Positions 8,137 through 16,445 of a DNA stretch of 39,010 bases are shown here, piece after piece; positions within the stretch are counted from its first letter, which is position 1; each line of letters begins with the position of its first letter. The stretch is from IMG/VR virus record IMGVR_UViG_3300032313_001109, positions 1 through 39,010 of that record; one strand, written 5' to 3'. The position numbers and the translations under genes were made by a program. The notes under the pieces are model-generated. The model saw only the letters and a program-made list of their open reading frames with translations. It was not told the DNA's origin and did no database searches. Source of the DNA: a virus.

Positions 8137-8158
8137 ATTTGATACAATTTGTTAAGTG

Positions 8159-8197
8159 AAAAACCCCCAACCTATTAATTTAGAATTGGGGGTTTTT
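8159..8197. terminator. Bidirectional rho-independent terminator between nrdA and the minus-strand genes
   Basis: A perfect 12-bp inverted repeat, AAAAACCCCCAA / TTGGGGGTTTTT, has a 15-base loop. The A- and T-runs give a U-tract in either direction. It lies between the converging nrdA and 8219-8479 genes. Confidence 0.9.
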
Positions 8198-8218
8198 AAT
8201 AATAGTATTGATTTAAAC

Positions 8219-8479
8219 TTATTTGCCACTCAATGTATCATAAATACGTTCAAGTTTTGTTACATCAGCTTCACTAAATGCAAAATTACTATTATCAAAT
8301 TTATCTTTCATTGTTGAAAGTTTATCTGTGATTTTTTTAATCATAGATAGTGCTTTTTTGCCAGTTTTTGCTTTACCTTCTTTATGGTAGTCCATAAAAT
8401 GACCTTCACTTCCTTTTTCTTCAACAATTCTCTTTACTAGTTTAGTTAAACCAGCTTCTGTTAATCTTACTGTTTTCAT
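8219..8479 (-). CDS. Small protein with RLTEAG leader; possible internal head protein
   Basis: This is an 86-residue basic protein with no recognised family. Residues 1-20 (MKTVRLTEAGLTKLVKRIVE) are almost identical to the start of the neighbouring 8520-9089 protein, while the rest is unrelated. The body is charged and helical, with Lys-rich segments (GKAKTGKKALSMIKKI) and an Asp/Glu-rich end. The leader resembles in layout the T4 capsid-targeting sequence (MKTYQEFIAE followed by Ala), with a possible prohead-protease site after LTE, so packaging into the head is a reasonable but untested idea. It is transcribed opposite to the flanking operons, has its own AT-rich upstream region and ends at the shared terminator. 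Confidence 0.75.
   Translation of the reverse strand: MKTVRLTEAGLTKLVKRIVEEKGSEGHFMDYHKEGKAKTGKKALSMIKKITDKLSTMKDKFDNSNFAFSEADVTKLERIYDTLSGK
8420..8479 (-). repeat. Duplicated 60-base leader, copy 1
   Basis: It encodes the first 20 residues of the 8219-8479 protein and matches 9030-9089 at 57 of 60 positions by direct comparison. Similarity stops at its inner end. Confidence 0.9.
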
Positions 8480-8501
8480 ATTTTTTTTATTTAGAATTAC
8501 C

Positions 8502-8510
8502 TAAAAATAT
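8502..8510 (-). promoter_or_regulatory. Candidate promoter element for the 86-residue minus-strand gene
   Basis: On the minus strand it reads ATATTTTTA, one mismatch from ATATTTATA, 23 bases before the ATG at 8479. Confidence 0.3.
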
Positions 8511-8519
8511 CTTATGGTG

Positions 8520-9089
8520 TTAGGAGTTTGTTTTTTTTGATTCCCATTTAGGGACAGCATATCTAAAATAGTTAGCATAGGCTTGTCTATCACGTTGTGA
8601 TAAATATGCTAAACCAATGAACAATTTTTTAAAATTAATATCATCAACTGATAGAGTATCTGCCAATGCTTCAGGGCTTGAATTTCTAGGAATTATATTA
8701 TTACGTTGCATAATCTCTTTTGGTCCATCCCATCTTTCAACAACGCCTCTAAAGTATTTAAGGTGGGTTGATAAGTCGTTTTTTGCTAAACGGGCTAACC
8801 CAATAAATAGTTCTTGGAAGTCAATATCTTCAACTTTTAGGGTTGCTGCCAATTTCTCTGGGTCTGGACCATCTACACCACCACCAAATAAACCACCCTT
8901 ACGTTGGCGTAATTGTTCTGGGGTCATTTCATAATTTACTGAACCTGGACGAGATAGATTGCGTATTTCTTCTGGAGACATATTAGCATACTTTTTATGT
9001 CTTTCTCTGTCGCTGTCTGTTAATCCTTGTTCAACAATTCTTTTAACTAGTTTAGTTAAACCAGCTTCTGTTAATCTTATTGTTTTCAT
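8520..9089 (-). CDS. RLTEAG-leader protein with two tandem 46-residue repeats; possible internal head protein
   Basis: The protein has 189 residues from the ATG at 9087-9089. A longer in-frame TTG start at 9113 is rejected because that extension coincides with the promoter-like ATATTTATA, and the ATG aligns exactly with the 86-residue neighbour. Residues 1-20 are the shared leader. Residues 21-75 are polar, with a Gly-rich turn (KGGLFGGGVDG). Residues 76-121 and 139-183 are two copies of one domain: DPEKLAATLKVEDIDFQELF and SPEALADTLSVDDINFKKLF, each followed by I-G-L-A and a Tyr-Phe-Arg segment. No known family was recognised. A role as a packaged internal protein is inferred only from the leader. 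Confidence 0.8.
   Translation of the reverse strand: MKTIRLTEAGLTKLVKRIVEQGLTDSDRERHKKYANMSPEEIRNLSRPGSVNYEMTPEQLRQRKGGLFGGGVDGPDPEKLAATLKVEDIDFQELFIGLARLAKNDLSTHLKYFRGVVERWDGPKEIMQRNNIIPRNSSPEALADTLSVDDINFKKLFIGLAYLSQRDRQAYANYFRYAVPKWESKKTNS
9030..9089 (-). repeat. Duplicated 60-base leader, copy 2
   Basis: It encodes residues 1-20 of the 189-residue protein and differs from 8420-8479 at three positions. Two differences are silent and one gives Val/Ile at residue 4. Confidence 0.9.
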
Positions 9090-9100
9090 AATTTTTTTTA

Positions 9101-9109
9101 TATAAATAT
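9101..9109 (-). promoter_or_regulatory. Candidate promoter element ATATTTATA for the 189-residue minus-strand gene
   Basis: TATAAATAT on the plus strand reads ATATTTATA on the minus strand, 12 bases before the ATG at 9089. It faces away from the equivalent element at 9149, forming a divergent promoter pair. Confidence 0.45.
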
Positions 9110-9148
9110 ACAATAAATTAAAATAGTTTACAAATTTGCAAAAAAGAT

Positions 9149-9157
9149 ATATTTATA
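9149..9157 (+). promoter_or_regulatory. Candidate promoter element ATATTTATA for the baseplate operon
   Basis: An exact copy of the recurring box, 16 bases before the gp25 ATG. It is the first element of a plus-strand run of structural genes. Confidence 0.5.
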
Positions 9158-9172
9158 TTTAAATGAGTTATA

Positions 9173-9649
9173 ATGGCTGAAGGTTTTACATATGGTGTTG
9201 ATTTCCCCTTTGATACATCACTTAGAGGTGATGCCTTAAAGATGACAGAAACTGCTTCAGATGAGATTAGAGCATCTTTATTGCATTTGTTATTAACAAG
9301 AAAAGGTAGTAGATATTATTTACCAGATTTTGGGACAAGATTATATGAATTTCTATTTGAACCATTGGATGTTGTTTCATTTGATGTGATTGAAAATGAT
9401 ATTAGGGATTCTGTTGCAAAGTATATACCAAATTTGGTTATCAACAAGATAATTATTGAGCCTTTGGATCAGAATGAGGAGGTTCAAGGGAACAGATTGA
9501 GTGTGGATGATGTTGGGTTATCATCAAGGGATAAGGTTTATCGTTCGCCTGGTAATGGCACATATCAAAATACAGCAAAAATAAAAATAGAATACACTAC
9601 AAATAACAATAGTTTTTCAGGTAGTGAATTTGTCGTAATAAATATATAA
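9173..9649 (+). CDS. gp25: Baseplate wedge protein, gp25/GPW family
   Basis: This 158-residue protein belongs to the gp25/GPW family that nucleates the inner baseplate of contractile tails and contacts the first sheath ring. The diagnostic segment is at residues 42-64: TRKGSRYYLPDFGTRL followed by YEFLFEP, equivalent to the family's G-x-R-x-x-x-P-D-F-G pattern and acidic end. The C-terminal part (residues 100-158) is a polar extension ending in beta-like sequence. Length is slightly above the roughly 130 residues of T4 gp25. gp6 follows one base after the stop, the T4 order. Confidence 0.93.
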   Translation: MAEGFTYGVDFPFDTSLRGDALKMTETASDEIRASLLHLLLTRKGSRYYLPDFGTRLYEFLFEPLDVVSFDVIENDIRDSVAKYIPNLVINKIIIEPLDQNEEVQGNRLSVDDVGLSSRDKVYRSPGNGTYQNTAKIKIEYTTNNNSFSGSEFVVINI

Positions 9650-9650
9650 T

Positions 9651-11483
9651 ATGTCAGATAGAAAAATATCATATGGTGTTAGGGATTTTCAGAGTATAAG
9701 AACTGAATTATTAAATTATGTTAGGACATATTATCCTGACTTGATTAATGATTTTAATGATGCGTCCATATTTTCAGTATTCCTTGATTTGAATGCGGCA
9801 GTTGCTGACAATTTGCATTATCATATTGATAGGAGTTTGCAAGAAACAGTTTTGCAATATGCACAACAAAAATCATCCATATATAATATAGCAAGAACAT
9901 ATGGACTAAAAATACCAGGACAAAGACCTTCATTGACCTTATGTGATTTTTCAATAGTTGTCCCCCCATTTGGTGATAAGCCAGATGCAAGATATGCTGG
10001 TATCCTTGAGAGAGGTGCACAAGTCTTGGGTAATGGGGTTATTTTTGAAAGCATAAATGATATTGATTTTTCATCAGATTATGATGGTCAAGGTCTTCCA
10101 AATAGGACAGTTATACCAAACAAGTTAAATAATATAGTTATTAATTATACTTTAACAAAACGTGAGCCAGTTATCAATGGGGTTACAAAGGTATTTAAGA
10201 GAGTTATAACAGCATCTGATGTTAGACCATTTTTTGAATTATTTTTGCCAGATAAAAATGTTTTGGGTATTACAAGTGTTTTATTAAAAGATGGTCAGAT
10301 AAATACAATTCCCCCATCATCAGACTTTATTGGGGATGCAAATAAATGGTATGAGGTTGATTCATTGGCAGAGGACAGGGTTTTCATTATTGACCAAACA
10401 AAGGACACAGGTAATGCTGGTATAAAGGTTGGAAAGTATATTCAAACAGATAGTCGTTTTGTAAGTGAATTCACATCAGAAGGATTTAAGAAATTGACAT
10501 TTGGAAATGGGGTTAATACAGCATTAGAGCAATTAAACCAATTCACAACAACAGGTCAATTACCCACATTACAGAATTATTTGAATAATTTCTCATTGGG
10601 CAGGACATTAAAGCCAAATAGCACCTTATTTGTTCAATACAGAGTTGGGGGTGGTTTGAATACAAATTTAGGACCAAATACTATTAATCAAATTGGAATT
10701 AATTCTTTTAGAGTAAATGCTGGAAATCCAGCACAAGAATCTTCTGTTATTAATTCTTTGAGGGTTAATAATTTATTCCCTGCCATTGGTGGTGCTGGAT
10801 TACCAACAACAGAGGAGGTTAGAAATTTTGTATCATTTAATTTTGCTGCACAAAAGAGAGCAGTAACAATTAATGATTATGAGGCAATTATTAGAAATAT
10901 GCCTTCCCAATTTGGATCACCAGCAAAGGTTGCAGTTCAGGAAGTGGATAATAAGATACAAATTCTTGTATTATCATATGATTCAAATGGAAAATTAATT
11001 TCAGATAATTCAAAATTCTTAACAGATAATATTGCAAATTATTTATCAAATTATAGAATGATAAATGATTATATTGTTGTATCATCAGCAAAAGTTATTG
11101 ATGTTAGTGTTGAGGCTTCAATTACAATATATCCAGGCTTCACATCAAAAGATATTATAAATAATGTAATTTCAACAATTAATGGATATTTTATTCCACA
11201 AACCATTCAGTTGGGGAGTGACATTAATGTATCTGAAATAAAAAGTAGTATTCAAAAATTAAATGGTGTAATTTCAATATCTGATTTGGTTTTCACTAAC
11301 CAAGTTGGGGGTAATTACTCTGGGGGTGAAACATCAATGCCATATTCAAATGCTGCAAACAGAACTATTGCTGCAATTGATGAAACTATTTTTGCTGAAC
11401 CAAATGAAATATATCATATAAGGTATCCAGAAAAAGACATTAGAGTTAAAGTGAAGACAAATAATGGTTTAACAATTGGTTAA
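9651..11483 (+). CDS. gp6: Baseplate wedge protein, gp6/baseplate J family
   Basis: This 610-residue protein compares with about 660 residues in T4 gp6. gp6-type proteins (P2 gpJ, the Tri1 component of other contractile systems) build the inner ring of the baseplate. Its N-terminal region has DFQSIRTELLNYVRTYYPD and NDFNDASIFSVFLDLNAAVA, followed by YNIARTYGLKIPGQRPS, as in T4-like gp6. The central part contains a baseplate-J-like region (GNGVNTALEQL and AQKRAVTINDYEAIIRNMP), where the T-x-x-D-Y-E motif is typical. The C-terminal part has the small alpha/beta domain (DVSVEASITIYPGFTSKDI) usual for this family. Its position directly after gp25 confirms the call. Confidence 0.92.
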   Translation: MSDRKISYGVRDFQSIRTELLNYVRTYYPDLINDFNDASIFSVFLDLNAAVADNLHYHIDRSLQETVLQYAQQKSSIYNIARTYGLKIPGQRPSLTLCDFSIVVPPFGDKPDARYAGILERGAQVLGNGVIFESINDIDFSSDYDGQGLPNRTVIPNKLNNIVINYTLTKREPVINGVTKVFKRVITASDVRPFFELFLPDKNVLGITSVLLKDGQINTIPPSSDFIGDANKWYEVDSLAEDRVFIIDQTKDTGNAGIKVGKYIQTDSRFVSEFTSEGFKKLTFGNGVNTALEQLNQFTTTGQLPTLQNYLNNFSLGRTLKPNSTLFVQYRVGGGLNTNLGPNTINQIGINSFRVNAGNPAQESSVINSLRVNNLFPAIGGAGLPTTEEVRNFVSFNFAAQKRAVTINDYEAIIRNMPSQFGSPAKVAVQEVDNKIQILVLSYDSNGKLISDNSKFLTDNIANYLSNYRMINDYIVVSSAKVIDVSVEASITIYPGFTSKDIINNVISTINGYFIPQTIQLGSDINVSEIKSSIQKLNGVISISDLVFTNQVGGNYSGGETSMPYSNAANRTIAAIDETIFAEPNEIYHIRYPEKDIRVKVKTNNGLTIG

Positions 11484-11501
11484 TTTATTTATTTTATTGC
11501 A

Positions 11502-11560
11502 ATATTCTTTATAAGTTATAAATAATGTATAATAAAATATTTATAATCAATAAAGAATAT
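11502..11560. repeat. Inverted repeat flanking the promoter before the 1627-residue gene
   Basis: ATATTCTTTAT (11502-11512) and ATAAAGAATAT (11550-11560) are perfect 11-bp arms around a 37-base AT-rich loop that contains the ATATTTATA box. It could be a stem in RNA or an operator, or it may be chance in such AT-rich DNA. Confidence 0.35.
11537..11545 (+). promoter_or_regulatory. Candidate promoter element ATATTTATA
   Basis: An exact copy, 17 bases before the ATG at 11562. The 78-base gap after gp6 is one of the few real breaks in the structural region. Confidence 0.5.
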
Positions 11561-11561
11561 A

Positions 11562-14500
11562 ATGCAAAATAATTTTAGAATTAGAACTGAAATTGGTAAA
11601 GATAAAATTGTCAATTTTCAGTTGAATCAAAATATTGAATTCCTTGAAATTTTATCTTTTAAAATAAGACAATCTGATGTTTACACATTAGATTGTGCTA
11701 ATTATGGTGTTGTTGTTGGAAGGGTGACAGCAAATAATGGTTTTGGTATTCCAAACGCTAGAGTGTCAATTTTTATTCCATTAAGTGATGAAGATGCAGA
11801 TAATGAATTAATTACATCAATATATCCATATAAGGCTATAACAGAAAAGAATGAAGATGGTTATAGGTATAATTTATTACCATATCAACCATCATATCCT
11901 GGTCATGTAGCAACTGGGACATTCCCCTCACTAGATGATGTTATGTTTGATGGTCAAGCCATTGAGGTTTATGAAAAATATTACAAATATACAGTAAAGA
12001 CAAATTCAAGTGGGGATTATATGATATTTGGTGTCCCAGTTGGCAGTTATAGTATTTTAATGGATTTGGATTTATCAGATATGGGAGAATATTCATTAAC
12101 ACCCCAAGATTTGATAAGAATGGGTATGGCTACTGAAGGGCAATTTGATAATAATCAATATCAACAATCAACAGATTTGAGTTCTTTGCCCCAAATTGTG
12201 TCAATAACAAAAGGTATTAACATTTCTCCATTGTGGGGGGATCCTGAAACTTGTGATTCTTCTATTAATAGGTCTGATTTTGATTTAAGGGATGATGTAA
12301 ATATTGATATACAGCCAACTGCAATATTTATTGGGTCAATATTTAGTACAGCATCAAATAAAAGAATACGTTCAAATTGTAAACCAAAAGATGATTTTGG
12401 CAATTTATGTGGATTGGAAAGTGGCCCTGGTAGTATATTAGCAATAAGACAAACATTAAATAAAGATGAAAAAGGGTTGCCTATATTGGAAACATATAGA
12501 GTAGGTAATGTTATTGATTCAGATGGTTCTTGGGTTGTTGAATTACCTATGAATTTAGAATATGTTATTACAAATGAGAATGGAGATAAGATAATAACCA
12601 ATGACCCAACCATAGGAATACCAACAAAAGGTAAATATAGATTTAAGATTAAATGGGAGCAATCTACAAAGATAAGTGAACAAACAAAAAGAGCATATTT
12701 TCTTGTGCCAAATATTAAAGAATATGGATGGGATAATTCTGGCACTATTGACCCAATGAATTCTAATGATAATAATAAAAATCAACTTGCTGGTTCATAT
12801 TATTTTGGATTAGATTGGTCTGGTTATACAAATAGTGAGGCAGCAATTAAGTGTGATGATACTTTTTATGAATTTAAATCAAATAAAGTTTATACGGTAT
12901 CAAGTTTAATTGACCAATATAGGGGTGGTAATAGTAAAGGTAATTTTATTGGTATTAAAGAAATTGCAGATACATCATGTGATGCTACAATTAATAAATA
13001 CCCAGTTAATGATGGGGTTAGGAATTTTGATTTTCTATATTTTTTATTTTCAATATTATTTATTTTATTTTCTATACCAGGTAGAGTTCTTTTAATTGTA
13101 TTTCATTTTGTTAAATTTTTATGGAATTCATTTGCAACTATATTAGTATATGTGGTAGCACTTGCTTTACCTATTGTGACTGCATTTTTATTTGTTCAAG
13201 CTGCAACAACATTTCCAGCAGTTGGTTTAACCATTGGATTTACAGCATTAGGTTTATTAGCTACAAGAGCTAGTATTTGGTGGGTTAAAAATTTTACTGC
13301 TATTAGAAATTTTAAATTTGAAAAATTAAAATTACCTATGATTACATATCCAGATTGTGAGTTATGTGATTGTGATGAAGGGGAATTAGGGGCAACAGAG
13401 GGTAATATCCCAACAGCAGGATTGCTTACGCAATTAGCAAATCCTTCTGACTATGTTGAAAAGATAACAGAGTTTTTTTCAACTACAATAAAAAATACAG
13501 AAATTGACAATACTGTTAAAGAAGATATGTTCACTAATTTAGATATTGTTTCAAGTATAACAACACAAGCATTAATAGGACAAGTATATAAATCAAAAGA
13601 ACCTTATTATTTTAGGGGGTTATTTTCAGAAGTTCAAGTATTACCAACTAAAAATAAAGAAATTGCGGCAGTATCAGTTGGATTATCCCCAGCAGAAAAA
13701 GTAAATAAGTTTAATAGTAGGGAAAATTATTTTTTAGGGAACACAAAAATAGGGGTTACTTTTGCTTCAAATAATAATCAAAACAAACATTATGATAATG
13801 TTATAATAGTCATATCAAATGATAATAAAGACTCTGGAACATTGTTGAGTTTTTTAAATTTTGATAAATCCAAAGACATTAATTTCATATCTGGTTTTAC
13901 TGCTACAACAAAAATATCAGCAGAAACAAAAAATAGTAAAATAACAGTTAATTATGCTAATCCATATAAATCTATAGAATCAAAACAACAAGAGTACATT
14001 TTACCAAATGGTGTTGATATTAGTAATTATATATACCCTTCTGACATTGAATTTTATCAAGTTATAACTGGATTAACCATTAGTGATTTTAAAAAAATAG
14101 CAAACCCAAAAACTAGTTCTTTTTTGAATGAATGTTTAGTTTATGATGATCCATTATTATTTTATGATAGAAAGAATCGTGATAATGAAATAAATATATG
14201 GGAGGAAAAAGTTATTTCAAAATTGAAATCTACAATTTCTTATTTTGATAATATTGAAAACCAATATGTTTTAATATTACAAAGAGGTGTTGACCCATAC
14301 TCACCATTGTATGAAAATTCTTTTGAATTAGGAAATATTTTTGGGTATAAAAATACTAGTGATATTAAAATAAAAACAAAAACAAGACTAAATGTACCAA
14401 TACAAGCATTACCAACAACAAGCAAATATTCTGTACAAAGTGTTAATAATCCAATTGAAATATTATATAATTCTTATTTTTTACAACCAATAAATCCCAT

Positions 14501-16445
14501 AAGTTTTAAAACAAATACCATAGGGTATTATACAAATACAGAATATATACCTCGTAAAGAAGGTATAAATGGTTTTAAGGAAAAAAATATATTTAATAGT
14601 AAATTATTAGGTCTTGGGGTTAGGGGTAATAATATTTTAGAAAATGGGAAGTTTAGAAGATTTTTTCTTGCACTGAAAAGTTATAAAGTTTCAAATGGAT
14701 ATAATGCTACAGATAATTTAAAAAATCATTCATTTTCTTATTTAAATGATAGTATGATTAGTATAAATTTCATAAAAAAATTAATAAAAAAAGATGATTT
14801 ATATTATGATACATATTATTCAAAACCTTCATTTGATAATGGTCCAAACACTAATTTAAATGAATTATTTGTAAGTAATAAAACAATATTTAGGACTGAT
14901 AGATTACCAACCTCTGATTATCTTGATGGTGCATCATGGTATTCAACAGAAATAAATAACTACCCAATAAATGGAGGTATGGCAGCAGCTTTACAACAAA
15001 ATTTGGGTTTTGCTACTTATGTTATTGAGAATGGCGATCAATTTGCAGAAGGACCAATACCAGAAAGTGATACAGGGTATTCCCCCCAAGATTTCTCTGG
15101 ATTTACTATGACTGAAAATTTATTAACAACACTTAATACTTGTAATAATATGGTTAGTTTAGGTTGTTATACAGGTAGGGGGACAAGTTTTAAGGCTGAC
15201 CAAAAATGTGCTGAAAATGACCCAGTGACAAATGGTTGTTATACTTTTGTAGATAGACCCATATTAGATATACCAAAAGATTTAAGAACATATAATGAAT
15301 GGGTAAATAGATTCAGATATTTTTATGCTTTATGTAGGGGTGTTGTGTCAGAAGTTTTTGTTAATAATTGGGTGAATGGGTCATTATTTGCATTTCCAAT
15401 ACAAACCAAAATTAAATATAATAATAAAAACCAAGCAATTATTGATGATGAATCATATTGTAATGACTTGATATATTTTGATGCCAAAACAACTAATTTT
15501 TATTACCGTAGTTCACCTTTTTCTAAAAATAATAATAGTTTTGTTGGTAGGGCTATGAATAAAGAAAATATTAAAAATCTAATGTTCCCAACAACAATAA
15601 TGGATTTGGGTTATAAAAATTCATTATATGGTTATAATAGTGATAATTTTGAATATTATTCTTTTGTATTAGATAAGTTAGAACCAACAAGTTATGGAGA
15701 TAATTCAGATATTCTTAATTTATTTGCTATTAGCAGAATAACTAATGGTAATTTCATTAAAAATTTAAAAAATATTAATGATTTATTTTCAAGGCAGTAT
15801 AGAAAAACAGATGGTGATTATAGTCAATTATTATCAATAAATTCTGAATTTGGTGTTGATAAGTTTTCATCTGAATTTTATACAATGACTAATAGTGCTG
15901 ATTCAGAAATATCAATTCAATATGATAAGGAAAATAATCCAGTTATTGGAATATTTTATTCATCATCTCAAGACGATTTACAATTAAAAGATTATTTAAC
16001 CCCTGGTCGAGTTAATTTTAGAGCATTAAATAATGAGTTGAAGCCACAATATTTTGGCATTAAATCACAAATAGTGCCGTTTTATCAATGGGAGTTAAAG
16101 GGGGCTAAAGGGGGTGACCTTTTCTTTGGTAATCAAGATAACACTTGGTATACTAGCACTATAATCACAGATAATTATCAAAATTTAGATAGGATTAAAC
16201 CAGATTTGGCATCACTTAAAAACAGTTTAAATCCATATAATAAAGAAAGATATTTTTATAATAATGAAAATGTTTTAACATATAATAATGATAGGGGTTA
16301 TTTATATAATGACAAAAACCAAGCAACTAAATATAGCAATAAAAAGAATAGGTTTTTAGTTGGGGCACCATTTTATTTTTATTTTGGTATAAAGAAGGGG
16401 GCATCTGCTTTGGATAAGTTTAAAACAAAATATTTAAATGAATAA
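11562..16445 (+). CDS. Giant virion structural protein with carboxypeptidase-regulatory-like domain and a hydrophobic membrane-like region
   Basis: This 1627-residue protein lies directly after gp6. Residues about 48-74 (YGVVVGRVTANNGFGIPNAR, then a beta strand) and 149-170 (NSSGDYMIFGVPVGSYSI) match the pattern of a carboxypeptidase-regulatory-like beta sandwich. Residues about 487-585 are strongly hydrophobic, with three or four possible membrane helices (FLYFLFSILFILFSI, ILVYVVALALPIVTAFLF, then AVGLTIGFTALGLLA), which is unusual for a baseplate component. A Cys/acidic cluster (DCELCDCDEGE) follows at about 598-608. The remaining 1000 residues are Asn/Tyr-rich, beta-like and unrecognised, with scattered Cys. 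The location suggests a peripheral baseplate or tail-tip protein, possibly one that meets the host membrane. Its last eight bases overlap the next gene. Confidence 0.8.
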   Translation: MQNNFRIRTEIGKDKIVNFQLNQNIEFLEILSFKIRQSDVYTLDCANYGVVVGRVTANNGFGIPNARVSIFIPLSDEDADNELITSIYPYKAITEKNEDGYRYNLLPYQPSYPGHVATGTFPSLDDVMFDGQAIEVYEKYYKYTVKTNSSGDYMIFGVPVGSYSILMDLDLSDMGEYSLTPQDLIRMGMATEGQFDNNQYQQSTDLSSLPQIVSITKGINISPLWGDPETCDSSINRSDFDLRDDVNIDIQPTAIFIGSIFSTASNKRIRSNCKPKDDFGNLCGLESGPGSILAIRQTLNKDEKGLPILETYRVGNVIDSDGSWVVELPMNLEYVITNENGDKIITNDPTIGIPTKGKYRFKIKWEQSTKISEQTKRAYFLVPNIKEYGWDNSGTIDPMNSNDNNKNQLAGSYYFGLDWSGYTNSEAAIKCDDTFYEFKSNKVYTVSSLIDQYRGGNSKGNFIGIKEIADTSCDATINKYPVNDGVRNFDFLYFLFSILFILFSIPGRVLLIVFHFVKFLWNSFATILVYVVALALPIVTAFLFVQAATTFPAVGLTIGFTALGLLATRASIWWVKNFTAIRNFKFEKLKLPMITYPDCELCDCDEGELGATEGNIPTAGLLTQLANPSDYVEKITEFFSTTIKNTEIDNTVKEDMFTNLDIVSSITTQALIGQVYKSKEPYYFRGLFSEVQVLPTKNKEIAAVSVGLSPAEKVNKFNSRENYFLGNTKIGVTFASNNNQNKHYDNVIIVISNDNKDSGTLLSFLNFDKSKDINFISGFTATTKISAETKNSKITVNYANPYKSIESKQQEYILPNGVDISNYIYPSDIEFYQVITGLTISDFKKIANPKTSSFLNECLVYDDPLLFYDRKNRDNEINIWEEKVISKLKSTISYFDNIENQYVLILQRGVDPYSPLYENSFELGNIFGYKNTSDIKIKTKTRLNVPIQALPTTSKYSVQSVNNPIEILYNSYFLQPINPISFKTNTIGYYTNTEYIPRKEGINGFKEKNIFNSKLLGLGVRGNNILENGKFRRFFLALKSYKVSNGYNATDNLKNHSFSYLNDSMISINFIKKLIKKDDLYYDTYYSKPSFDNGPNTNLNELFVSNKTIFRTDRLPTSDYLDGASWYSTEINNYPINGGMAAALQQNLGFATYVIENGDQFAEGPIPESDTGYSPQDFSGFTMTENLLTTLNTCNNMVSLGCYTGRGTSFKADQKCAENDPVTNGCYTFVDRPILDIPKDLRTYNEWVNRFRYFYALCRGVVSEVFVNNWVNGSLFAFPIQTKIKYNNKNQAIIDDESYCNDLIYFDAKTTNFYYRSSPFSKNNNSFVGRAMNKENIKNLMFPTTIMDLGYKNSLYGYNSDNFEYYSFVLDKLEPTSYGDNSDILNLFAISRITNGNFIKNLKNINDLFSRQYRKTDGDYSQLLSINSEFGVDKFSSEFYTMTNSADSEISIQYDKENNPVIGIFYSSSQDDLQLKDYLTPGRVNFRALNNELKPQYFGIKSQIVPFYQWELKGAKGGDLFFGNQDNTWYTSTIITDNYQNLDRIKPDLASLKNSLNPYNKERYFYNNENVLTYNNDRGYLYNDKNQATKYSNKKNRFLVGAPFYFYFGIKKGASALDKFKTKYLNE

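Noticed and set aside
9090-9113. Eight-residue N-terminal extension of the 189-residue minus-strand protein from a TTG start
   Set aside because: It overlaps the ATATTTATA box, and the ATG at 9089 aligns exactly with the start of the paralogous leader at 8479.
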